Source of the DNA: Kuschelorhynchus macadamiae
Lineage: Eukaryota > Arthropoda > Insecta > Coleoptera > Curculionidae
Assembly (NCBI GenBank): GCA_030620095.1
Contig: JAUTXW010004705.1
Coordinates: 216,001 to 280,000 of the forward strand
Length of the DNA stretch: 64,000 bases
Direction of reading: 5' to 3'
Shown here: positions 11,616-21,364 of the stretch, piece after piece
Layout of the letters: each line of letters begins with the position of its first letter
How positions within the stretch are numbered: the stretch's first letter is position 1
Program-made: the position numbers and the translations under genes
Notes under the pieces: model-generated
Databases searched by the model: none
Seen by the model: the letters and a program-made list of their open reading frames with translations, nothing else
What the model was told of the DNA's origin: nothing

Positions 11616-13157
11616 CACTCCGCCAAGAAAGTATCGCATCACTACAATTTCTTAACATTAAAAAGAAACTAATTTTTTTTTTCGGTAGATATCCATTTTT
11701 TAGAAATATTTCAATCTATTTTTGTGAATAAATGTAATAAAGAACATAAAACAACTTCTAATTTTTAGATTTTTGAACTAAATGTAAATTAAGGAAAATT
11801 CGAAATTTAACATTACGAAAGAAAAAACCATTTAACATAACAAAATATCATTTTAGAATCTTGTATTGCCTCCTCTGGCTCTTATAACATCCCGACAACG
11901 TTCTGGCATGCTCCCAATCAAGGCCTCCAAATACCCGTGGTCCAGATTCTCCCATTCTGCAGTTAAGAGTTGTTGGAGATGTTGGAGATCGGTTGCAGGG
12001 ATGTTTCCAGCTCTAACCCTTCTGTACAGATAGTCCCAAACATGTTCAATTGGGTTTAAGTCTGGACTGCACGCGGGCCAGTCCAAAACTCTGATATTTA
12101 CCTCCTGAAGGTATTCAGTAACTATCCTAGCTACATGGGGACGTGCATTATCATGCATTAGGATAGCATTGTCACCGATAAATGGCATATAAGGGACAAC
12201 ATGTGGCTCCAAAATGTCTCTTATATACCTATCAGCAGTGATGGAACCCCCGTCAAGCAGTACCAATTCTGTGTGACCCCTCAAAGATATTCCTCCCCAA
12301 AGCATAATGGACCCTCCACCGAAATTGGTTGAAGGTCTTATGTTAAATTGGGCGTAGCGCTCCCCATCTCGTCTATACACAGGTATTCGGCGATCTGATG
12401 TGTATAAGCAAAATCTTGACTCATCTGTAAAGAGTACGTTGCCCCAGTCATCAATGTTCCACTCAACATGTTCCCTTGCAAATTCTAATCGTGCTACACG
12501 GTGGTCCCTAGTGAGACGATGGGCAGTGGCAGCCACTCTAGCTCTTATTCCAGACTGTCTTAAGATTTCTCTAACAGTTTCCGAAGATACCCGCACATTT
12601 CGAGTTGCAACTAACTCTTGCTGGAGTTGTGTTGCAGTAACATGTCTTCGACGTAGCGCTTGGAGAGTCAAAAATCGACGGTCCACTGGCGTAATTGCTT
12701 GCGGCCGGCCTGGTACTGGTCGTCTCTCATACCCTCCTGTTTCATGGTACCTAGCAACAACTCGAGATACTGTCGACTGGTTGACTCCAACTAAGGCAGC
12801 GACATATCGCTGACTCCGCCCATCCTCAACTAAAGAAATAATTCTAACCACTAGATCTCTTGGCAAATTTAAGTTTACGTTCGCACGACCTTCCATATTC
12901 AATAGGATTCTCAAAATTCACTTAGACAAAATAAATAGCGTAGTTTTGAACGAAACAAAATATCGACTTACAAGACACTAAATGCAATGAATGTAGATAA
13001 AGATGTTTATATGCCTTTTTTGAACACAAAGCGTACCTTTTTTACTTGCGTTAATGGAATTTTAATCTTTTAGATCAAGAAATACCAGTCGATGTTTGAA
13101 GATAAAATAAAAATATTTCCGTTTTTTCGAGTGATGCGATACTTTCTTGGCGGAGTG
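11616..13157 (-). mobile_element. Tc1 element, apparently complete
   Basis: Perfect 28-bp terminal inverted repeats (11616-11643 and 13130-13157, beginning CACTCCGCCAAGAAAGTATC) are flanked by TA at 11614-11615 and 13158-13159. The 1542-bp unit contains one uninterrupted transposase ORF. Perfect TIRs plus an intact frame indicate a young insertion compared with the decayed elements nearby. Confidence 0.93.
11853..12914 (-). CDS. Tc1-family DD34E transposase
   Basis: A full-length (353-codon) cut-and-paste transposase. The N-terminal paired-like DNA-binding region has two helix-turn-helix units: the first around DGRSQRYVAALVGVNQSTVS and the second after GRPQAITPVDRRF, with the GRPQ AT-hook-like linker between. 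The catalytic triad is visible: D in VLFTDESRF, D in LMHDNARPH, and E in SPDLNPIEHVWD, with Tc1-type spacing. The C-terminus ends RCRDVIRARGGNTRF, as is usual for the family. Two Met codons lie near the start; the second, at MEGRAN, is about as plausible. No frameshift or stop is present, so the protein may be functional. Confidence 0.93.
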   Translation of the reverse strand: MRILLNMEGRANVNLNLPRDLVVRIISLVEDGRSQRYVAALVGVNQSTVSRVVARYHETGGYERRPVPGRPQAITPVDRRFLTLQALRRRHVTATQLQQELVATRNVRVSSETVREILRQSGIRARVAATAHRLTRDHRVARLEFAREHVEWNIDDWGNVLFTDESRFCLYTSDRRIPVYRRDGERYAQFNIRPSTNFGGGSIMLWGGISLRGHTELVLLDGGSITADRYIRDILEPHVVPYMPFIGDNAILMHDNARPHVARIVTEYLQEVNIRVLDWPACSPDLNPIEHVWDYLYRRVRAGNIPATDLQHLQQLLTAEWENLDHGYLEALIGSMPERCRDVIRARGGNTRF

Positions 13158-13159
13158 TA

Positions 13160-14859
13160 TATTACTTTATAATATACAGGGTTGCAAGTCGAAATGTCTT
13201 ATAAGATTTTGTTTTTTTTTTGTCACAAAATATGGGGTCTCTGATATACTTGCGCAATGTAAAACAAATAATTTTTACATTTTTTTATTACTGTTGGAAA
13301 TCAGTTTTCCTATATTTTAACCTCTACTGCTTATTCTTCTTTCGTCAGTCTAAAGGCCCTCGATAGGCTGTTTTCCATTCCAAATTTAAAAACAATAACT
13401 GCGTTTAAAATAATTTTAAATATTTTTTAGAAATACAAAAGTTTGTAGAGTTTAAAAAACGAATTCTATTTGTAATACGTGCAAACAAAACGACTTATAG
13501 CAATCAAAACGTTATTTATAGTTTACATTAGTATCGTTATATTTTTGCTATTGCTGATGGAATTCTGTTTTTTTTTTTGGGGCTTAGAGATAAGTGCATT
13601 ATTTAAATGAATAATATTTACTATGATATTGATATTTTTCCCTAGATATAAATGTTCTCTAGTGTGATACAAAACGCGGAAAATGCCAAAAAATATAGGG
13701 AAGTGTTTAATAGGTAAATGTAAAAAAATTAGGTTTAAACTATTTTTTGAATGAACAACACCAAGTTACGACAATTTGTAAGGTAATCCGTACAGCTTAA
13801 ATCGTTATTTAATGTTGACTTATGGTAATTTTCCTGTTTTTACTAATTTTACATCTGCATTACTCTTCTTTAATAGCTGAACAAAATATCTAAACTACAC
13901 AATGTATCAAATTAATCATACTTAGATATAATTAACATACAGGGATTGCCCAAAAATTTGAAATAAAATTCATATTTTTCGAGTGAGTATTATCCAGTAG
14001 CCGAAAACGTTAAAACATTATTAACTTATTTTAACTTTTCTATTTTTCGGTATCTTAAATCTTTCGGTGTATTTAAATATTTTATTGTCCTCCAAACCCC
14101 CTTTTTCTTATTAAAGATATCGCGTAGGAATTTATTGAAAAATGGTATTCAAGCATGACAGATAATAAAGAATACCTTTTTGTACTTTCAGGACTAAAGT
14201 ATATCCTTTAGTCTCGCCTAATAGGGACTAAAGAGGTTCCTTTAGTCCCAAGGGACAGAAATGTATCTTACTAACACATAATTAAGAAAGGTTTACGTTG
14301 AACAAATTTATTTATTTATATTTAGACGAATATTTACATCAATACAATTTACACTAATAAATCATCGATTTGTTTCATTCACAGTATGTTCAATAACGCT
14401 ATCTGTAGAAGTACATGCGACAATTCTAGATACTTCGTTATAACCTTGTCTGGAAGAGTTTCTTGACGCTACAATTTGGAATGTATTCATATCAACATGT
14501 CGATTTTTTCGGCTATAGTGTTTTATTATTTATGGAGTTTTCGACGTACCTCTCGGCGACGGCTGCCGATTTACATACTCCATGCTTTTTTGAAACATGC
14601 ATAGATGCACCAGGGTCAGCTAATAAAGACACAGATATTCGTTAAAAGAATAATTACAAACGTAATAATTTGTAATATGAGGTTTTAACGAGTAAGAAGT
14701 CAAAAAATGCTAATGAATATGTAGCGAGTGAATAATTAAAGTAAATCCATATTTAGTGTATCATAATTTTTCTACCAAAGGGTCCTTCGATGGGGTAAGT
14801 GCCATCCGTCCTTCCTAGTTAGGACCTATAAAGGACTTGGTCCTCTTGGTGGTGTAGTG
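13160..14859. other. AT-rich non-coding DNA with two adjacent small palindromes
   Basis: No gene seen. Two neighbouring hairpin-forming sequences lie at 14192-14213 and 14224-14249. Confidence 0.5.
14192..14249. repeat. Two adjacent related hairpins
   Basis: GACTAAAG and CTTTAGTC (14192-14199, 14206-14213) and GGGACTAAAG and CTTTAGTCCC (14224-14233, 14240-14249) are perfect inverted pairs with 6-nt loops. They share the same stem sequence. Possible MITE end or terminator-like structure; origin unknown. Confidence 0.6.
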
Positions 14860-15400
14860 TCTGTTGTCCTCCTTTCGTATGTCCGGTTTGTGTTGCCGCG
14901 TCCGCGTCCGTGTGCCTAGCCTTCGTCCAGTCTGGTGGTCTTCGTCGGGTTTTTCTTCTTGGCCCTCAGTAGAAACTGAGACGGGGGTGTTCTTTTTCCT
15001 CAGGGTCAGCTGCAGCCCACGTCGGGGCCAATTGAGGCCCCTGGGTTCCTTTTCTTTTCCTCAGGTTCAGTTGCAGCTCACGCCGCTGCCGGAGCCAACT
15101 GAGTTACCCGGGTGTCCTCTTCTTGGAGTTCTTCTTGGCTTCTTTGTTGATACTCAAAGGTTTCCATGAGTAAGATGTAATTCCTGAGGAGCACGGAGAC
15201 TCAGGAGTTTCGATTCACTCACTTCCATCCTTGAGTATATTCTGTCCTTTTTAGCTTCAAAAGGTTGTGTTTTGAAGCAAAAGCTGTGGAGCCATAGGTG
15301 AGTTGGCTCCTAGCTACTGTTTGGATTAGTAGTAGCTTTGTCCTCAGTTCCATTTCGCTTTTGCGGCGAAGGTGCAGTCGATAGAGTATAACTCATGATC
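14860..15400. other. GC-rich segment of unknown origin with an imperfect duplicated unit
   Basis: This stretch is clearly richer in G+C than its surroundings. Two related units of about 60 bp follow each other (about 14993-15048 and 15053-15118), both starting TTTTCCTCAGG and containing a CAG(C/T)TGCAGC box. The plus frame at 14864-15169 and a longer, start-less minus frame are both open, but neither resembles a protein I know. Could be the 5' part of a retroelement. Confidence 0.4.
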
Positions 15401-16424
15401 CACAATAATCAATAGCAATAATCTTTGGTAGTGATGTTTAACCTATGTCTTCAGAATCACTGCCACTACTGTCAGTAACAGTCCCGTGGTCGCTACTGTC
15501 ATTGGCAAGTGAAATTATTAATGGTTCAACTTCCTCCATAATTTGGTCTATTTCCCAAAATTTATTTTCAATTTCTATTACATGATTGCAATATTTCAGC
15601 CAATCTGTTGGTGTTATAGATGCAATACCCTGTTCAGTTATCTCCTTTAATATCTTTATTGAAAACTCTCCTGCAGTATTTCGGCTTCTTACAAAATATT
15701 TTAATTGTGCCCATGCTAACTCAATTGGGTTGAGTTCGCACATATAAGGGGGTTTCCTTAACGGTGTATGACCATGTGGTCTAATAATTCTATCAATAAC
15801 GTACTTTTTTTGGTCACTTGGAGGTTTGAGGTCACTGAACTCAGAAAAGTTCCCATTTTCTAAGCTTCGGATCATGTTCTATGCCTAAAAAAGTACCATA
15901 GCGCTTATTTTCGCATAGCACTTTTTTTATATAAGTATGTAATTTATTAGATACAATAAATTATACAGATATTTTAGCTTTTGTACTAAAATCCCATACA
16001 TTCATGCCCACATACATACATAAGAATATACAAATATATTTTTGCTACTTGAAAATATATACATAGTTACAAATTTTACCTTGTTTTGTCAACCAAGAAA
16101 TTATATCTTTTTTTATGGATGACTTTGTGGGTGTCTTCTCGTCCTGAACAGAATGATAAGGCGCATTATCTAAAACAATGACAGAATTTTCGGGAATAAT
16201 AGGCAGCAGTTTTTGTTCCAGCCATTTCGTAAAATTTTTCTTGTTCATTTGGCCCTGATAATCCCCAGTACTAAGCCCAGCTTTAAAAATTAATAGTGCA
16301 TTTGTCACCAAACCTTTCTCCGGACCTGCATGGACAATAATAAGACGACCTAAAAAAACAAAATCCAACGTAACAAAACGCCAAATGTGAAGTGGATTAA
16401 AACATTTTTCCTACGACGACTTAT

Positions 16425-16682
16425 GAAAGTGTCAGAAATCGCACTGTTAACTAGGCTGGAAAGTGTTATATATCACATGCGTGTTGAAAAATAATTTCTC
16501 AACACTAGTGTTGAAAAGCATAGCCTTCTTGTGTCAAAGTCACTGTGGTCATAAAGGGTGATGAAATTATAAAAAATAATAAATCTACTGAAAATTTCGA
16601 GTGGTCGTAGGAAAAATAGTGTACATTACTAGTGCCAAACTCCCACTTTCAACACTTGTTATGTAATATACTATACCAGTTG
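16425..16682 (-). repeat. Interspersed repeat forming most of the transposase intron
   Basis: On the minus strand it starts TAGTATATTACATAACAAG, continues with GTGTTGAAAGTGG, and ends with CACGCATGTGATATATAACA and CTTTCCAGCC. The same two ends occur at about 29862-29905 and 31376-31410, where they enclose a Crypton-like recombinase fragment. It may therefore be a short internally deleted relative of that element. The intron's 5' splice site lies at its edge. Confidence 0.5.
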
Positions 16683-16760
16683 AGCTGATATTGCTAAATA
16701 CACCGAAAACTACATTGCTTTGCCAACATTTTCTGAACGTTAAATCATTGTCAACCCATG

Positions 16761-16766
<6 letters not shown>

Positions 16767-16811
<45 letters not shown>
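16767..16811. repeat. (AT)n microsatellite inside transposase catalytic motif
   Basis: About 22 AT dinucleotides lie between the codons for ...EGQNII and those for ETWVDNDL on the minus strand. The conserved family sequence there is I-Y-L-D-E-T-W, so the array sits where the catalytic Asp should be. Confidence 0.8.
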
Positions 16812-16815
<4 letters not shown>

Positions 16816-17300
16816 TTTGGCCTTCTTCTCTATATTTTTTAATTTCTCTTAAATATTTGTAGCGCCAATGCAAAATATTAGGTTTCTCCACTAAAATTTT
16901 TCTTTTGTTGGCACATTTTCGAAAATAAAATCCGTTTGCCTTTAAGAGTCTCCTTAAGGTTTCTTTACTGAACGGAAAATCCATAACTTCCCGCAATTTT
17001 TGTAATAGTTTTCTTGTTGTTGGTACAACTTTCCATTCAAGATAAAACTTTTCTATGGTGCGCTTTTATACTGAAATTACCGTCGTCAAATTTATCATTT
17101 ATCGAGGGGCGAGGCCTTTTTTCCAGGGGATGGGAGCAACTAATCTGGGCGTTCTCTTCTTCTTTCTTCATCTTCTTTCCGAATTCCTTTTACTGAATCG
17201 GCACTTACCCCCGTATACAGTGCTGCCCTATCAATTTTCCGCTTCAGTGGTAACCGTAGAGCATTACTGGTACCTTCTTCTTCACAAACTCTATAAACAT

Positions 17301-17869
17301 TAGCTATTACTTCCCTAGCCTGACTGTGAAGGGTTTATCCCCGGGTATAAGAGTTTATTTTGTGATTAAAACACGTAAAATCGTATTATATGTCAATAGC
17401 TCACAATACACACAAAAACGCATTCGTTACGCTACTGCCTACCCTACTATAAACCGAAACGCCTTTTTTAAAGACTGAGCGGGAGACGAATTCCTCGCGA
17501 CAGCCAATCAGAAAAAAACTGTCCACCTGTTTGGAGCTGGGTTTCCAGTTCCCGGGCGCAGTTGTCAAATACGCGGAAACCAATATTTTGTTTTAAATAC
17601 GCATAGTATTTTACTTATATCAACTCTATTACAGTTTGTAAATGCCTAAATAGCTTGGCAACATTGAATTCAAATAATTATTTTTTGTCCACATTCTTTT
17701 CGCAGGGCTAGAACCGTGTGGCAGACTTTATATGTATAATGACGGATTTGGTAGATTTAAGAATGTTGCTTACTTTCTGGGGTAGTTTTCCAAACTTATT
17801 TTCAACAACTGGCTGCGTACTACATTGATTGTTTTGAAGTTCACAGTAATATTATGATTATTGAGTGAT
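17301..17869. other. Non-coding spacer between two mobile remnants
   Basis: Moderate G+C, no protein match seen. Probably terminal sequence of the flanking elements. Confidence 0.4.
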
Positions 17870-18052
17870 CGAAATGAGTTATATCTTACACCGTTAACTC
17901 CACTAACTTCTAACTTCTACAGGCACCTTCTACACCAAAAATAAGGGCTACCTTCATCATTAAAAACTGGTTGTCTGGGGCATCCATTAAAAATTCATCA
18001 ACCTGGTCACCAGCCAGAATCTTGGTTTTTTGACTTATATCCTTCGTGGGTG
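17870..18052 (-). pseudogene. Crypton-like tyrosine recombinase, catalytic-domain fragment
   Basis: Minus-strand residues TPTKDISQKTKILAGDQVDE and FLMDAPDNQFLMMKVALIFG, then VEGACR, match the start of the catalytic domain of insect Crypton-type tyrosine recombinases; the Arg of GACR is the first catalytic residue of the family. The frame breaks directly after it. The preceding core-binding half lies at 21785-22060 on the same strand; the two were separated by a nested insertion. Confidence 0.65.
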
Positions 18053-18972
18053 TGGTACGATTTAATACATCTCGATTTTTTACTTTTCTTTGTTTTGTTA
18101 GAGAGCTTATCTTAAATTTACTATATTTAAGCAAAAAAAATCACTAAACTTTCCATAAATAACCAAAAAACTTCTGAAATTTCACTACTTTTCCAATGCC
18201 AAACTATCAATTATGAAGTTTTTGACAAAACACAGATTCTAAGTTATATGCACTGTTGCCAAACTAACTTGGTTTTCTTCAAATATACAACAAATAATAG
18301 TATACCTAAATTTAAACAAAACGGTTTAACGATAGTTTTATTAACAAACCTGGTGCTAACGTAACCCGGTATGAATCACAGGACCCTAAATCGCTATCGT
18401 CAAACACGCTACTTTAGAGTCCGCGCGTATATGATTTTAGCATGTGATTTTCTGGCTTTAGTGATGATTTTATCGACGAATCTGGGCTAACCTAACGCTA
18501 ACGGAACACATCCACCTAACAGTATAAGTTTTGTTAAAAAAAAACAGTGTTTTAATGTAAACCCCGAATTTTGTTGGTGCGTTACCGCTCGCTTTCTTTA
18601 CAGCGACCCTAATCAATCTTAACCTAACCTAAACCGCATTTTTTTAAAATTATAAGTCAAAAAATACTAAAGTTACTAACGATAATAAAACCAAATAAAT
18701 GCCCATTTCTCTTCCGACACAATATATGTAAATAAAATAACTGGTTGCCTACTTAATGTGAAACTGATCCTAAATATTTTTGCTTTAATGATAGTGCCTC
18801 CGGCGCCTAAACTGGTGCCAACCCGGTACCAATCCACCTAATACCTTTCCACTCTGACTTGCACCAACCCATCTATATAAAAAAATATTACTGGTACATC
18901 AGAGAATATAACAAAATTTAAGAAATCATGATCTTAGGATTAGACCGTGTCAAAATGGAATCACTTTCCGAC

Positions 18973-19004
18973 GTTTCGCCTTCGATTGCACGAGGCATCT
19001 TCAG
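18973..19004 (-). ncRNA. Hammerhead ribozyme core, PLE left arm
   Basis: Minus strand: CTGAAGA, a stem II hairpin (GCCTCG with CGAAGGC, one bulged A), then GAAAC. This keeps the CUGANGA and GAAA boxes of hammerhead ribozymes. Confidence 0.6.
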
Positions 19005-19064
19005 GGATTTTTACTTCACGAAATCGGAACACTAAATGAGATCAAAGAGACCCAGGCCGGCTAT

Positions 19065-19500
19065 TTATAGTCGGCCTGTGTTTACCGGAGCGTGACTCGG
19101 TGTAATGATCGGTTTCCACGTATGATGGAGACTGAAGCCCGTATCTCTATTAAAATTGTTAAGATGCTTACAAATTTCAATAGATTCTCTAATTTTGAGT
19201 TTATAGAATCCCGAAACCCGTGCAAGAACTTTGGTTTCTTTTACATCATAACAAGGAATTGCATATACTCCTTTCGTTTGGAAACGAATAATGTCCTTTG
19301 GCGATCGCAAACATTGTCCAATTTTCTTGTGTGTGTTGAAGTTTGTACGTATGTTGGACCGGCGAAGTAACCTTGCAATCTTGTCTGTGGTTCCGTGTAT
19401 AAATGGAAGAACTACACTTCCTATCGGTAATTCCTTATTAGTATTATTTCGTGTAGTAGTACTATTAGGTTTTCTAATTGATCGTTTAATATCCTCAGTG
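19065..19500 (-). pseudogene. PLE GIY-YIG region (left arm), deleted core
   Basis: Minus-strand residues RSPKDIIRFQTKGVYAIPCY, then DVKETKVLARVSGFYKLKIR and ESIEICKHLNNFNRDTGFSL, match the intact right-arm copy, but the stretch with the YIGETGRS motif is deleted between IPCY and DVKE. The nuclease core is thus lost here. Confidence 0.7.
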
Positions 19501-20530
19501 CAATATCCATTCCCTCTTAAACCTTAAGTCAGTTTCTATGTTTCCGATTGTAAAGAATTTTGGTCACAAATCGCGAGGGCTCTGTGAACCAATGAATTAA
19601 TAACTGATTGCTTTTGTGCTGGATGATGATGGGAATTTGCATTTAAGTATATGTTCGTATGCGTTGGTTTTCTATATACAGAATGTCCCAAGGAAGCATC
19701 CCCCTTCCTTTATACAAGAACATCTAGAAAGGGAATTGTGCCTTCTGATTCAATTTCCATTGTAAATTTTATATTAGCATGCTGTTGATTCAGATGGTCA
19801 AGAAACCCAGGGAGCTTTTCACGACCATGTGGCCATATTACAAAAGTGTCGTCTACATATCTGAACCATGATTTTGGTTTTAATGGAGACGACTCTAAGG
19901 CTTCCTCCTCAAAAGCTTCCATGAAAATATTGGCTACCACTGGTTGACAGTGGAGATCCTGGCTGCTCCTGAGGTTTGCTCATAGAAAGTTCCTTGAAAG
20001 ACAAAATACGTTGATGTAAGACATGCTTCAGTTAGATCTAAAAGTGAATTGTCAATTTTATTATGGTGAAATAAGTCTGATATTATGGAAATTGAATCAT
20101 TTATAGGCACGTTCGTATATAGCGATTCTACGTCGAAACTGACTAAGATATCTTTTGAACCTAATTGGATTGAATTTAGTTTTTCTACAAACTGCGTAGA
20201 GTTTCTAATATATGAATGCGTTCCTGTAAAATTATTAAGAATATTTGAAAGATATTTACCAATTTTATAAGTAGGAGATTCAGTTGCACTGCGATAGGTC
20301 GAATTGGTACATTAACGTTGTGTATTTTAAGTAGTCCGTAAAACCGCGGGATCCTTGAGCTGCTTAGCCTTAACATCTTCTTCTTTTCTGCTGGTAGGTT
20401 GGGTGCTTTTATACGGTTGGTTATCCGTCTCTCAATTTTGTTGTTCGGGTCTACTTGAATTACTCTTTAGGTGTTGTCGTCCAAAAATAGTTCAATTTTC
20501 GTTACGTAATCTGTTTAGTCCCTTTCTAGA
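19500..20530 (-). pseudogene. PLE reverse transcriptase (left arm), frameshifted
   Basis: Minus-strand segments in order: PNNKIERRITNRIKAPNLPA near 20430; SSRIPRFYGLLKIHNVNVPI near 20340, fitting the LPKIHK-type motif of PLE reverse transcriptases; DILVSFDVESLYTNVPIN near 20130 (first catalytic Asp); SPVVANIFMEAFEEEAL near 19920; WFRYVDDTFVIWPHG near 19850 (YVDD); and IKFTMEIESEGTIPFLDVLV near 19720. The long open piece is 19710-19940. Frameshifts interrupt the rest, so the enzyme is not made from this copy, but nearly all RT motifs are legible. Confidence 0.8.
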
Positions 20531-20891
20531 TGTTCCAACGCATAGGAACAGATACTTAAATGCAAATTCCCATCATTATCTAGCATATAAGCAATCAGTT
20601 ATTAATTCATTGGTTTACAGAGCCCTCGCGATTTGAGACCAAAATTCTTTACAATCGGAAACACAGAAACTGACTCAAACTTTAAGAGGGAATCGATATT
20701 GCACTCAGGATAGTAAATGATCAATTAGAAAACCTAATGATCCTACTACACGAAATGATACTAATAAGGAATTACCGATAGGAAGTGTAGTTCTTCTATT
20801 TATACACGGAACCACAGACAAGATTGCAAGGTTACTTCGCCGGTCCAACATACGTACAATCTTCAACACACACAAGAAAATTGGACAATGT
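20531..20891 (+). pseudogene. PLE reverse-transcriptase tail, right arm
   Basis: FLDVPTHRNRYLNANSHHYL and KQSVINSLVYRALAI correspond to the LPFLDVLV and YRKPTHTNRYL region after the RT palm. Stops and a frameshift follow before the GIY-YIG domain. The palm (YxDD) is absent in this arm. Confidence 0.7.
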
Positions 20892-21272
20892 TTGCGATCG
20901 CCAAAGGACATTATTCCTTTCCAAACGGAAGGAGTATATGCAATTCCTTGTTCCTGTGGTGATGTCTATATTGGAGAAACTGGACGATCCATATCGACTA
21001 GGCTTAAGGAGTATGAACGATGTATCAGAAAGAAACAAATTGTACAATCTGTTGAATCTGAACACCAACATTCTACTGGACATGTTACAAATGTAAAAGA
21101 AACCAAAGTTCTTGCACCGGTTTCGGGATTCTATAAACGCAAAATTAGAGAATCTATTGAAATTTGTAAGCATCCTTACAATTTTAATAGAGATACGGGC
21201 TTCAGTCTTCATCATACGTGGAAACCGATCGTTACACCGAGTCACGCTCCAGGAAACTCAGGTCGACTATAA
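20892..21272 (+). CDS. GIY-YIG endonuclease domain of PLE, right arm (open fragment)
   Basis: An open stretch of 126 codons. GVYAIPC followed by VYIGETGRSISTRLKEY contains the two GIY-YIG strands and the conserved Arg (in STRLKEY) expected in the first helix; a Glu/His-rich region and the ETKVL and KIRESIEI segments follow. In Penelope-like elements the domain is fused after the reverse transcriptase and nicks target DNA. Here it is detached from an intact RT by upstream stops. The domain itself shows no break, the best preserved coding piece of this element. Confidence 0.75.
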   Translation: MRSPKDIIPFQTEGVYAIPCSCGDVYIGETGRSISTRLKEYERCIRKKQIVQSVESEHQHSTGHVTNVKETKVLAPVSGFYKRKIRESIEICKHPYNFNRDTGFSLHHTWKPIVTPSHAPGNSGRL

Positions 21273-21332
21273 ATAGCCGGCCTGGGTCTGTCCGAGCTCA
21301 TTCAGTGTTCCGATCTTGTGAAGTAAAGATCC

Positions 21333-21364
21333 CTGAAGATGCCTCGTGCAATCGAAGGCGAAAC
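21333..21364 (+). ncRNA. Hammerhead ribozyme core, PLE right arm
   Basis: CTGAAGA (21333-21339), the same GCC..GGC stem II and GAAAC (21360-21364), oriented opposite to the left-arm motif. Confidence 0.6.

Larger units (their letters stand above)
15438..17300 (-). pseudogene. IS630/Tc1-like DDE transposase with introns, disrupted
   Basis: Minus-strand segments in order: RLPLKRKIDRAALYTG near 17240; VPTTRKLLQKLREVMDFPFS and TLRRLLKANGFYFRKCANKR at 16890-17010; ETWVDNDLTFRKCWQ near 16740; RLIIVHAGPEKGLVTNALLI near 16320; SVIVLDNAPYHS with the second acidic residue near 16170; then PPYMCELNPIELAWAQLKYF with the final Glu near 15740. Two introns with GT..AG ends are supported: one joins ...NISSTG to RLIIVHAG (about 16351-16682), the other follows WLTKQG (about 15890-16069). 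The first catalytic Asp is lost because an AT microsatellite occupies its codons. Several frameshifts and stops are present. The C-terminus is acidic and Ser-rich. Confidence 0.75.

Noticed and set aside
12400..12813. 137-codon plus-strand ORF
   Set aside because: Antisense shadow of the intact Tc1 transposase.
14864..15169. 101-codon plus-strand ORF in GC-rich island
   Set aside because: No domain, no splice or start context; open mainly because of composition.
18618..18634. Interstitial telomere-like CCTAA repeats
   Set aside because: Only about two consecutive units; expected by chance in such sequence.
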